Positions 22,145-32,003 of a stretch of DNA of 64,000 nt are shown in pieces. Source of the stretch: Stomorhina lunata (Eukaryota > Arthropoda > Insecta > Diptera > Rhiniidae); assembly GCA_933228675.1 (NCBI GenBank), contig OW121740.1, forward strand, positions 157,626,691 to 157,690,690, in the 5' to 3' direction. Made by a program: the position numbers and the translations under genes. Below the pieces are notes generated by a model. The model was not told where the DNA came from and did no database searches. It worked only from the letters and a program-made list of their open reading frames with translations. The first letter of the stretch is position 1. The number at the start of each line of letters is the position of its first letter.

Positions 22145-23165
22145 CCACGGTTTGGCGCAAAGAGAACATTACAAAAAAATAGTCGGTAGAGTTGCCGTTT
22201 TTTATACTTTTAACTAAAGTAGGTATTTTTTTTAATGTGTAGTTCTAACGTTTTAATAAGAAAAAGTTTTCTACTTCTTTTTTTTTTTTTAATATTTTTA
22301 TCAAAAATTTTTCTATAGAAATTTTTTTATCAAAAATTTTTCTATAGAAATTTTTTTATCAAAAACTTTTCTATATAAAATTTTTTTATCAAAAATTTTT
22401 CTATATTTTTATTTTTATCAAAAATTTTTCTATACAAAATTTTTTTTATTAAAATTTTTTTCTAGAAAATTTTTCTTATCAAAAAATTTTCTATAGAAAA
22501 TTTTTTCATCAAAAATTTGTCTATAGAAATTTTTTTTCAAAAATTTTTCCATAGAAAATTTTTTTTATCAAAAATTTTTCCATAGAAAATTTTTTTATAA
22601 AAAATTTTTCTATAGAAGATTTGAAAACTTTTTGATATAAAAATATTTTTATCGAAAAATTTTCTATAAAATATAATTTGTATCGAACAATTTTCCAACG
22701 AAAAATATTTTTATTAAAAATTTTTCTATGAAAAAATTTTTGAATCGAAAATATCTATAAAGTAAAAAACGCTTTTTTAAAAATCTAAAATAGTTAAATA
22801 TTAGAATTTATTTCTGTTTTGAAAAATATTCCTAATATTTACAAAAATATTCCCAATATTTACAAAAATATTCCCAATGTTTACAAAAATAATAGTGTCG
22901 TGGCAACAATGTTCGATATTATATTTCTTTGTTCTCTCGAACTATGTATTTTGTTGCTAGAAATTGGCTTTTGATTTGTTTCTTGCCTATTTTGTTTTTG
23001 TCTTTTCTTTAACAAAGCGGCACCAACCAACTCTGTTAACATCCAAATTCGAACTGAATGATTTTAATACTCATTTTCACGAGTTTTATAAATGATCGTG
23101 GTATTTACGAAAATTTTAAAAATTTATCGGCTACTGGTGGTATGGGCTGCTTACTCCTGATTATC
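22145..23165 (-). repeat. Minisatellite-bearing dispersed repeat, copy 1
   Basis: In reverse complement this copy matches 52670-54020: both contain CATACCACCAG...GCCGAT on one side, AACAGAAATAAATTCTAATA next to the array, and AAAAACGGCAACTCT with a TTCTGTTCTCT or TTCTCTTTGCG border on the other. The middle is an AT-rich minisatellite. No coding frame is visible. Confidence 0.7.
22265..22745. repeat. AT-rich minisatellite, 28-30 bp unit
   Basis: The unit reads roughly TTTTTATCAAAAATTTTTCTATAGAAA, with a CTATAG palindrome in each copy. About sixteen degenerate copies are present. Confidence 0.85.
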
Positions 23166-23189
23166 ACGCATACATGTAAAACATCTTTT

Positions 23190-23470
23190 TTACACTTTAT
23201 TATAGCGATTGAAAAAAATGTGCGGGTAATGTGGTATAGTTTTTATATTGTAAAATGTTTAGTTTTTTCCGATTAAAATATGATTTAACCCTGTGCCTAC
23301 ACGGATCTATTTGAGACAAATATAAAATATATATTCAGAGATATTTGAGAAAATTTTAAATCACATTAAAAGCGTTTAAAAAAATATGCAGATAATATGG
23401 CATAGCACATGTTGGTAATGTGTTAAAGTGTTATTAGTTGCTAGATTTTTGGGAGTTAATATCAAAATAG
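23190..23470. repeat. Dispersed repeat, two diverged units
   Basis: Two units share AGCG(A/T)TT(G/T)AAAAAAAT, GGTAATGTGGTATAG-like and TGTAAAATG/TGTTAAAGTG words with each other and with 11690-11850. Confidence 0.4.
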
Positions 23471-23722
23471 AAGTACAAACTCGATACCTGACAGGGGTAG
23501 AAGGAAAATTGTTCAGTAAATAAAAAAAAAAAAATATCAACATTTTCTATGGAGACTCAAAGTATACCACAATAGCTTTACTTGTGCTTACTGAAGATAA
23601 TTATTTATTTATTTAAAAAACTGCTACATATAGGGAGCAATATAGTCGTTTTTCCATTATTCTTATATTGTAAAGTTTAAGAGAAAAGTTTCCATTTCAC
23701 ATTAACAGCCTATACCACATAA

Positions 23723-23987
23723 AGGTAGAAGGCCAATGCACGCGGCAAGCGGCTGCGGGCGGCAATCAGCTGTTTTTTGATTTGTCAAATTTCAAGCGGC
23801 AATGGAAAAAAGTAGAACTTTGTTCTACTTTTCCGCGCGGCAGATTTTTTCAGTGCTGCCAGATTTAATTATAACCTACTCAAATATTTTTTTTATATGA
23901 ACATTTTTGTAAACAAGCGCACATTTTATGTACTGGCAATACTACGACCGCCCGCAGCCGCATGCCGCGTGTATTGGCCCTGTACCT
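23723..23987. mobile_element. GC-rich MITE, probable PIF/Harbinger type
   Basis: Terminal inverted repeats of about 38 bases start AGGTAGAAGGCCAATGCACG at the left and, read in reverse, AGGTACAGGGCCAATACACG at the right. A TAA trinucleotide lies on both sides (23720-23722 and 23988-23990), which suits the 3-base TWA target of PIF/Harbinger. The centre has a perfect small hairpin, AAAAGTAGAAC-TTT-GTTCTACTTTT, given here in two arms. The ends (GCGGCTGCGGGCGG) stand out as a GC island. No coding capacity. Confidence 0.8.
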
Positions 23988-24247
23988 TAACCCGCACTTT
24001 ATTTCTCTAAGAATTAATGAAGACTTGTTAATTTGTTTTCAATTGGTCCAAATTTGGCCTCAGTGGTAAAGGTTATTAAATAGTCAGTCTTGCAAAAAAT
24101 GTGATCGCCGCATTCATAAACGATTAATAAATTTATCTAAGCATGCCATAGCATTATTTATGAATTCAAAAATTGAACAACGTATTTTTGACGGCAGGGG
24201 ATGGGAGCGAGAAGAACTTTATTTCAAAAAAACAATCAGACTATCTA

Positions 24248-24640
24248 CTTACTTACTTAAATGGCCTATATTAACAACCTATTAAGGTCAAATACCGAGC
24301 ATGTTTTATTCTCCAATTTCGTAGGCCAAGCTTTGAAAGATTTTCTTCTACTTGGTCTTTCTATAGAAGTTTCGGACGTCATTTTTTACATTAAGGTGTG
24401 CGTGCGTTTTTATTCTAATTTTAGCTTTTTCATAGTAATTGTCTTTTTCAGTAGTGGGCTACCATATTTTTATAGTTCTCATGGGAGAACTCGCGGCACT
24501 TGCTATCTCACTACTGTAACGGGTGTTCAGGTAGTTAACCAGGTGATACCACAAGGAGGTCAGTGTCCAGCAAATTAAGACCAATCAGAACCGTTGCTTG
24601 GTATCCAACATCCCCTACATAACCCTTCAGACTATCCACC
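24248..24640 (-). pseudogene. Non-LTR retrotransposon tail (RTE-like), copy 2
   Basis: The minus strand encodes LSKLGLRNWRIKHARYLTLI at about 24270-24345 downstream of a degraded KTSIERPSRRK frame, collinear with the tail at 10914-11300. The LRNWR word is retained here. A frameshift separates it from the GRPxxRW part. Confidence 0.6.
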
Positions 24641-25020
24641 CCCACCATAAGGCAGTGGAAGCAAAGAACATATAGTGTAAGAGACCCTTTACATATTCTT
24701 GGATATGAAAATAGATATTCCGACGTTAAAAACTAAAAAAATAAAGACAAAAAAATTGTTGGGACTAAAAACGAAAAACCTAAAAAGTGAATGTCCGAAA
24801 GAAGGAGCGAACGAAAAAAATGGATTTTTAAAGGGGGTGGGATAATGGGTGTCAGGGTATTATTTGATAGAATTGTATACTAATGTATAAATGTATGTAA
24901 GTGTAAAGGTATTGTGGAAGTAAAATAGTGTTAGTAAATAATCGTTGTAGATTATTGTTGTAGATTGTAAAGGTAGAAAATAAAATAAAGAATGCCGCTA
25001 TCAGGCGAATTTTGTTGTGT
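24641..25020. other. Sequence upstream of a candidate promoter
   Basis: No repeat end or coding frame was recognised. The base composition is less extreme than in the surrounding repeats, with a GTAATGTTGTAG-like and TGTAGATTGTAAAGGTAG set of words near 24940-24980. Confidence 0.4.
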
Positions 25021-25028
25021 GGCGACAT

Positions 25029-25064
25029 ATCAGTCGCTCTAAATGACTTTTTCGAAAAGGATGG
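25029..25064 (+). promoter_or_regulatory. Candidate core promoter: initiator plus DPE
   Basis: TCAGTC is a full match to the insect initiator, with its A at 25032 as +1. GGATGG at 25059-25064 falls exactly at +28 to +33 and fits the downstream promoter element consensus RGWYV. No TATA box lies at -30. The following CAACGGTTAAAGTGCGCGCG looks like the start of a fly 5' untranslated leader, then a long A-rich tract follows. A core promoter match of this kind has a real chance of being accidental; the exact Inr-DPE spacing is the main support. Confidence 0.4.
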
Positions 25065-25065
25065 A

Positions 25066-26080
25066 AATTTTCAAATAAAGCAACGGTTAAAGTGCGCGCG
25101 GTTAAATTAACCAAAAAAAAAAGGAAATACATACAATAAAAACTGAAAAAAAAATAGTTTGAAAAAAATACCAAATATAAATTTTTAGTAAAAAATTTAA
25201 GAAAAAATGGATACAATTTTAAAATAAAATTTAAAAAATCACATTTAAAAAAGCAATAAATATTTAAAAAAAAAACTTCATTAAAAATAGTTTAAAACAA
25301 AAAATTAACAAAAAAAAAAAAAAATCTTGAAAACATAATAATTAAATTTTCATAAAATTTCATAAATTATAAAAAAGTTTTTGTTTTTTTGAATAATGAA
25401 ATATTCAATTAAAAATTTATAATAATATTTAAAAGGTCTTATTATTTCTAAAACGTCATTAATTAAAAAAAAAGAAAAGTTTTCTTTTCCATGCGAGTGG
25501 ATGAATGTATGTGTTTTTTAATAATTTTCTTTTTTTTCATTTTTAATTTTTGGAAAATTTAATGACTATCGATTGAATACTTTACCATGAATACAACATC
25601 AACAACAACAACAATATAATAATATCTATACATATTTTGTTTATTATTAATATATGTACAACTACAATAAAAACAACAAAAATAACAAAAACTAAAACTT
25701 AACTCGAAGTGAATCTAGTACGAATGAAATAAATAGTGGGAAAGTGAGTGTGTAAGTGAGTGAGTGAGTGAGTGAATGAATAGATTTTATTACTCAGGTG
25801 AATAAATATATGTATAAGTTCGTTCGTTGAAGGAGCGAAAGGAAAAACATTACAATAAAAACACGAAAATATAAACGGGAAATACTATTAAAGAGGAAAC
25901 GGAAGTGTAGGTATTTTATCTCTACAATACAAATTCACTTACAAACATGCATTTCTGTACTTAGTATTATGTATTGTATATTAGACCGGTTCACAAATTT
26001 GATGGGAATTTTTGATATTTTTCTATAGTGCTTAAATCTAAAAATGCAACCACAACTTTAAATATATCGGTTGTTTTTTT
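25066..26080 (+). other. A-rich stretch, possible 5' untranslated leader
   Basis: If the promoter at 25029-25064 is used, this would be leader or first intron. It holds long A tracts (25110-25480), ACAACAACAACAA words near 25600 and a GTGA run (25747-25783) containing several GTGAGT donor-like words. No long ORF is present on the plus strand. Confidence 0.3.
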
Positions 26081-26085
26081 TTTTA

Positions 26086-29000
26086 GAGTGTCACAAGTTT
26101 TAGTTGACATCACTGCTTTTTTTGATAGCTGATAGATGCTTTTTCTTTAAATTTCATTATTAGTCAACTTACTCGTACCTCAGCTTCTATTCTGCGAATG
26201 TGCTGAAGCTTAAATTGATATTGATTTCGAATTTCCATTCATTGGCCCTATTGCCGTTTTTAACATAACTCGGTTTGATGTGTGTGAAGTTAAATTTGAA
26301 ATTTAAAACCCTAGACACAAACCAATGTTTTTAACAGAGCTCTGTTATGTAGTTAACATAGCTCTGTTAAGAACCAAAAATAAGGCGAATACACAAGGAA
26401 TTCGATTTTCTAGTGAACCATATAACGTGGGCGGACAAATGGGGTATCAGATTGTAAGCGAGAATGTTATCTATTGATACCCATAGTCAGAATATCTAAC
26501 AAAGCGAGTTGGTAGGAGTTATTGAGATTTTTTAAAAATTGTATATGTGGGATTATGTTAAGGGAGGAATCCAAATTCCTTGGAAAGAAGGCAACGTGGT
26601 CATATAAATGAGGTATCGGGGAGTAGCTGAGGATGTTTTCTATAGGGCTCCATAGTTAGAATATCTAACATAGCGAATTGGTGGGAGTTATTGAGATTTT
26701 TCGAAAATTTCAAATGTCAGATTATATTAAGGAAGGATTCCAAATTCCTTGGAAACAAAGCAACGTGGGCTGACAAATGAGGTATCGGGAAGTAGCTGAG
26801 GATGTTTTCTATAGGACTCTATAGTCAGAATATCTGGCAGAGCTAATTGGTAGGAATTATTGAGATTCTTCAAAAATTTCATATATGAGAGGATTCCAGA
26901 TTCCTTGGAAACAAGGCAATGAGGAATTGGAGAGTAGATGAGGATGTTTTCTATTGGGCTCTATTGTCAGAATATGTAACAGAACTAGTTGGTGGAGTTA
27001 TTGAGATTAATCAAAAATTTCAAATGTGGGATTATGTTAAGGGAGGATTCTAGATTCCTTGGAAACAAGGCAACGTAGGCGGACAAATGAGCTATCGGGA
27101 AATAGCTGAGGATGTTTTCTATAGGGCTCTACAGAATATCTAACATAACTAGTTGGTAGGAGTTATTGAGATTTTTAAAAAATTTCAAATGTCAGATTAT
27201 ATTAAGGAAGGATTCCAGATTCCTTGGAAACAAAGCAACGTGGGCTGACAAATGAGGTATCGGGAAGTAGCTGATGATGTTTTCTATAGGGCTCTATAGT
27301 CAGAATATCTAACAGAGCTAATTGATAGGAATTATTGAGGTTTTTCAAAAATTTCATATATGGGAGTATTCCAGATTCCTTGGAAACAAGGCAACGTGGG
27401 CGGACAAATGAGGTATTGGAGAGTAGATGAGGATGTTTTCTATTGGGCTCTATTGTCAGAATATGTAACAGAACGAGTTGGTAGGAGTTATTGAGATTAA
27501 TCAAAAATTTCAAATGTGGGATTATGTTAAGGGAGGATTCTAGATTCTTTGGAAACAAAGCAACGTAGGCGGACAAATGAGGTATCGGGAAGTAGCTGAG
27601 GATGTTTTCTATAGGGCTCCATAGTTAGAATATCTAACATAGCGAATTGGTGGGAGTTATTGAGATTTTTCGAAAATTTCAAATGTCAGATTATATTAAG
27701 GAAGGATTCCAAATTCCTTGGAAACAAAGCAACGTGGGCTGACAAATGAGGTATCGGGAAGTAGCTGAGGATGTTTTCTATAGGACTCTATAGTCAGAAT
27801 ATCTGACAGAGCTAATTGGTAGGAATTATTGAGATTTTTCAAAAATTTCATATATGAGAGGATTCCAGATTCCTTGGAAACAAGGCAATGAGGAATTGGA
27901 GAGTAGATGAGGATGTTTTCTATTGGGCTCTATTGTCAGAATATGTAACAGAACTAGTTGGTGGAGTTATTGAGATTAATCAAAAATTTCAAATGTGGGA
28001 TTATGTTAAGGGAGGATTCTAGATTCCTTGGAAACAAGGCAACGTAGGCGGACAAATGAGCTATCGGGAAGTAGCTGAGGATGTTTTCTATAGGGCTCTA
28101 CGGAATATCTAACATAACTAGTTGGTAGGAGTTATTGAGATTTTTCAAAAATTTTATATATGGGAGGATTCCAGGTTCCTTGGAAACAAGGCAACGTGGG
28201 CGGACAAACGAGTTATCGGGGAGTAGCTGAGGATGTTTTCTATAGGACTCTATTGTCAGAATATCTAACAGAACGAGTTGGTAGGATTTATTAAGACTTA
28301 TGAAAAATTTCAAATGTGGGATTATGTTAAGGGAGGATTCTAGATTCCTTGGAAACAAGGCAACGTAGGCGGACAAATGAGCTATCGGGGAGTAGCTGAG
28401 GATGTTTTCTATAGGGCTCTACGGAATATCTAACATAACTAGTTGGTAGGAGTTATTGAGATTTTTCAAAAATTTTATATATGGGAGGATTCCAGGTTCC
28501 TTGGAAAAAAGGCAACGTGGGCGGACAAACGAGTTATCGGGGAGTAGCTGAGGATGTTTTCTATAGGACTCTATTGTCAGAATATCTAACAGAACGAGTT
28601 GGTAGGAGTTATTGATACTTATAAAAAATTTCAAATGTGGGATTATGTTAAGGGAGGATTCTAGATTCCTTGGAAACAAGGCAACGTGCGCGGACAAATG
28701 AGCTATCGGGGAGTAGCTGAGGATGTTTTCTATAGGGCTCCGTAGTTAGAATATCTAACATAGCGAATTGGTGGGAGTTATTGAGATTTTTCAAAAATTT
28801 CAAATGTCAGATTATATTAAGGAAGGATTCCAGATTCCTTGGAAACAAAGCAACGTGGGCTGACAAATGAGGTATCGGGAAGTAGCTGAGGATGTTTTCT
28901 ATAGGGGTCTGTAGTCAGAATATCTAACAGAGCTAATTGGTAGGAATTATTGAGGTTTTTCAAAAATTTCATATATGGGAGTATTCCAGATTTCTTGGAA

Positions 29001-29687
29001 ACAAGGCAACGTGGGCGGACAAATGAGGTATTGGAGAGTAGATGAGGATGTTTTCTATTGGGCTCTATTGTCAGAATATGTAACAAAACGAGTTGGTAGG
29101 AGTTATTGAGATTAATCAAAAATTTCAAATGTGGGATTATGTTAAGGGAGGATTCTAGATTCCTTGGAAACAAGGCAACGTGCGCGGACAAATGAGCTAT
29201 CGGGGAGTAGCTGAGGATGTTTTCTATAGGGCTCTACAGAATATCTAACATAACTAGTTGGTAGGAGTTATTGAGATTAATCAAAAATTTTATATATGGG
29301 AGGATTCCAGATTCCTTGGAAACAAGGCAACGTGGGTGGACAAATGAGGTATCGGGGAGTAGCTGGGGATGTTTTCTATAGGGCTCTATAGTCAGAATAT
29401 CTAACAGAGCGAGTTGGTAGGAGTTATTGAGATTTTTCAAAAATTTCATATGTGGGACTCTGTTAGGGAGGATTCTTTTGATGAAAAAATAATTTCACAT
29501 AATGAACCATTTAATTGACCACCAAGATCGTGTGATTTAACCCCATTTATTTGACCGCAAAGCACCAATAACTAGAAATCAATATTCAAAGTCATCGGCG
29601 AAATACGACCGTTGTTGAGAATTAGTGTTCCATATTGCGCTTTTTATTATGATTTGCGTTTTATTGTAACTTAAACTCGTGTCACTC
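26086..29687. mobile_element. rosa-type mariner relic that encloses a 3 kb tandem array
   Basis: The left end GAGTGTCACAAGTTTTAGTT and the right end, read in reverse, GAGTGACACGAGTTTAAGTT are terminal inverted repeats beside TA on both sides. Next to the left end, GACATCACTGCTTTTTTGATA resembles the untranslated leader of the rosa copy at 18871 (GGCATCACTTTTTTAACTGG). Near the right end, ATTGACCACCAAGATCGTGTG at 29517-29537 is the PPRSCDLTP coding segment of rosa transposase, now with stops. Between these relics sits the tandem array 26400-29475. Confidence 0.7.
26400..29475. repeat. Tandem array of 152-169 bp monomers with higher-order structure
   Basis: About nineteen monomers each contain GATTCCTTGGAAACAAGGCAACG, split here as GATTCCTTGG and AAACAAGGCAACG, then GGACAAATGAGGTATCGGG, GTAGCTGAGGATGTTTTCTA, CAGAATATCTAACAGAGC and GGTAGGAGTTATTGAGA. 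Marker words recur at 26581, 26749, 26906, 27060, 27225, 27381, 27550, 27719, 27875, 28029, 28181, 28350, 28502, 28671, 28840, 28996, 29165 and 29317, so spacings alternate between about 152-157 and 165-169. A block starting at 26749 is nearly repeated at 27719 (970 bases, six monomers), and 28181 at 28502 (321 bases, two monomers). No protein-coding role is supported. Confidence 0.92.
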
Positions 29688-29689
29688 TA

Positions 29690-30079
29690 TAAAAAAATGT
29701 CGAAACTAATTTCATTGGCATTCAGAAAGTTTTAAAACCCCATGTTTTATAGTTGTGAAGATATGTATATAATATTAAATATTGCAATTTTAAGAGTTTG
29801 AGATTGAAGAAAAAAAAAAAACATCAAAAATGGCTTCATTGCTAATGATTTACATACATACGTGTGATATTTTTTATTCCTATGGGGATAACTCCAAAAT
29901 AAGCTTAATCGGGTGTCGAAAAGCTTTGAATAAACAGAAGTTATTGGGTGCCAAATCAGAAAACAAAATTCTCGAGCATAAAAAATGTTTTTGTCTGAGC
30001 CGATATCTGTGAGCTCGCATTGTGAATAAATAGAATTTTAGTTTTTGATAGTTGGCTTTTTTTATTTTATTACTATGAC
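29690..30079. other. No recognised feature
   Basis: AT-rich sequence with a 60-codon open frame at 29830-30012 that has no recognisable features. Confidence 0.45.
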
Positions 30080-30490
30080 AAAACTTACTTATATGCCATG
30101 TATTTACAACCTGTTAAGGTCAAAGGCCGAGCATATTTTAGAATTCCATGCGCTTCGATCTTGTGCGCATATTCTTCAATTTCTTAGGCCAAATTTAAAA
30201 GATTTACCTCTTCTTGGTCTTGCTGTCGATGTATTGGACATCCTTTTCAAACATTAGCTTTTTCATAGCACTTGTTTTTTCCAGGAAATGGTTATTAGCC
30301 CTCATATTTTTTATCGTTCTTCTGTATGAATTCGCCGTACATTTTAGCTCAGTACATTAACGTTTATTAACGTTGTTCCCCGGAGGCCAGTGTCCAAAGT
30401 TTAGATGAAGGGTAGCCAAGGTAAGTCTGGGCTTAGCAAGTCAAGACCAATCATAACCGTTGATTGATATCCAACATTCCCTACATCACT
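30080..30490 (-). pseudogene. Non-LTR retrotransposon tail (RTE-like), copy 3
   Basis: The minus strand keeps a piece missing from the other two copies: ICAQDRSAWNS followed by KICSAFDLNRL and a stop. AQDRxxW is the last conserved word of the RTE-like tail. The preceding GRPKLRW part is present but scrambled by frameshifts. The right half matches 11060-11300 and 24400-24640. Confidence 0.65.
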
Positions 30491-31640
30491 TTTTATTTTG
30501 AAAGACGGTCTTCTATAGGTATGAAAAAAAACTAACATTCATATATAATGTAACAACATAACAAAGGTAACATCTTACATGTTTTTACCATAAGTAACAT
30601 CTAAAAATGAAAACTATTTTTGGATCTGTAAAAAAATCTAAATATTAACAACAAACACTTTTTTGTTTAGTCTCGATACTGCATTTTTGTGAGATTTTTG
30701 TATCTGTGTTAATAAACAGCAAAAAACAAAGCATTAACATTTAAATTGAATTTCAAATTAAAGACTTAAAAGTTTTCCATATCGACAAAATAATGGAAAA
30801 AGTAACTGAATAACTAAACTAAACCGATATCTTGTGACTTGATATGTTTTGAAATTGCAGGAACAGGCGAACATTTTTTTTTATATATTGACACTCGAAG
30901 TATGACTCCTACTTATGTATTGCACTGTGAAGGAACTAGGTAAATTTGTTGTAAAAAGAAGAATATAGGGAGTAAATTAATGGTACAAAAGTCCGTTTTT
31001 CGGGATCAAAATCAACTCTACTATACGACCTTGTTCAGAAAAACCCGATTTTTAGTTAGCTCTAACTTTTGCATGACTTTTTCAATAGAAAATATCTTGT
31101 ATATCAATTTCTTCTTTAGAAAAATCTATGTTTTTAAACATTTTCTTCAGAAAAACTTTTGTGTAGAAAAAAAAAACATGTTGCAGGACTGTTTCTATTG
31201 AAAAGATCTTGTTGAAAAACTGTTTCGATATAAATATTAATTTTTGCTTAATTTTTTTTATAGAAAACCTCATGTTTTTAATTGTTATATAGAAAAATTC
31301 ACTTTGCTAAACTTTTACTACATGTAAACTTATATTGCAGAATGATTTCTATAACTAACCCATGTTGCATATCCTACGAGGGCAGATCAATAAAACCATG
31401 TTTTCCTTAAAATTTCCGCCTATATATCAAAATGACAAAACTTCCCCTTCGAATATATGTAGAACTGTCAATTGATATCTATATAAATTTGAAAAAACTG
31501 CATAGTTTAGTTTGTTTTAGTATGCCATTGATAGCAGACTACCTCTGGGTTTGAAGAGAAAAGTATGCGATAAAGTTTGTATAAACTTCCAGTACAAAAT
31601 TAAGTAGATAGGTTCGAAAAGCCGCATATATGTAACTTCT
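30491..31640. other. AT-rich stretch, possible mariner end
   Basis: TACGAGGGCAGATCAATAAAA at about 31376-31396 resembles the terminal repeat of some mariners (TACGAGGGT...TCAATAA), but no transposase or second end was seen. Around 31060-31280 there are loosely repeated AGAAAA(A/C)TTTT words. No gene. Confidence 0.35.
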
Positions 31641-31647
31641 TGTCTTA

Positions 31648-31977
31648 TAGCCTGTTTCACGATTTCGAAAGGAAATTTACTCGAAAGAAAGTGAGTAACT
31701 CGAATTCGTATTAATTTTGGTTTCACTATTTCGAAGCCTTTCGTTCGTTTCTATTCGAAAGCAAAATATCAAGTGACTCATTTTGACATTTGCTTTCGTA
31801 TTGCTGGTAACTTGTTCGAAATAGTGAAACAGAAATTTGTATGAAAATACTTACGTTTTCTTTCGACTTGTTTTTCGACTTATCTTTCGCATAAAATAAA
31901 GTTTGTGAAAAGAAAAACAAATTTCTTTCGTATAGGATAAGAAAGAAAGCATTCATTCGAGATCGTGTAACAGGCCA
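31648..31977. mobile_element. MITE, PIF/Harbinger type
   Basis: The left end TAGCCTGTTTCACGA and the right end, in reverse, TGGCCTGTTACACGA are terminal inverted repeats, and TTA lies on both sides (31645-31647 and 31978-31980). GGCCTGTTTCAC-like ends with a TTA duplication are typical of PIF/Harbinger. The 330-bp interior is rich in TTTCGAA-type words and lacks a coding frame. Confidence 0.8.
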
Positions 31978-32003
31978 TTAAAGTAAGACAACTTTTTTGA
32001 ATA

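Noticed and set aside
27202..29449. Five similar minus-strand ORFs of 71-124 codons in the tandem array (SAHVALFPRNLESSLNIIP-type)
   Set aside because: They follow the DNA repeat, break where monomer length is not a multiple of three, have no upstream signals, and vary as the satellite does. They are by-products of the array.
31376..31396. TACGAGGGCAGATCAATAAAA as an irritans-type mariner end
   Set aside because: Only one end is visible and no transposase homology follows, so it is mentioned only as a possibility.
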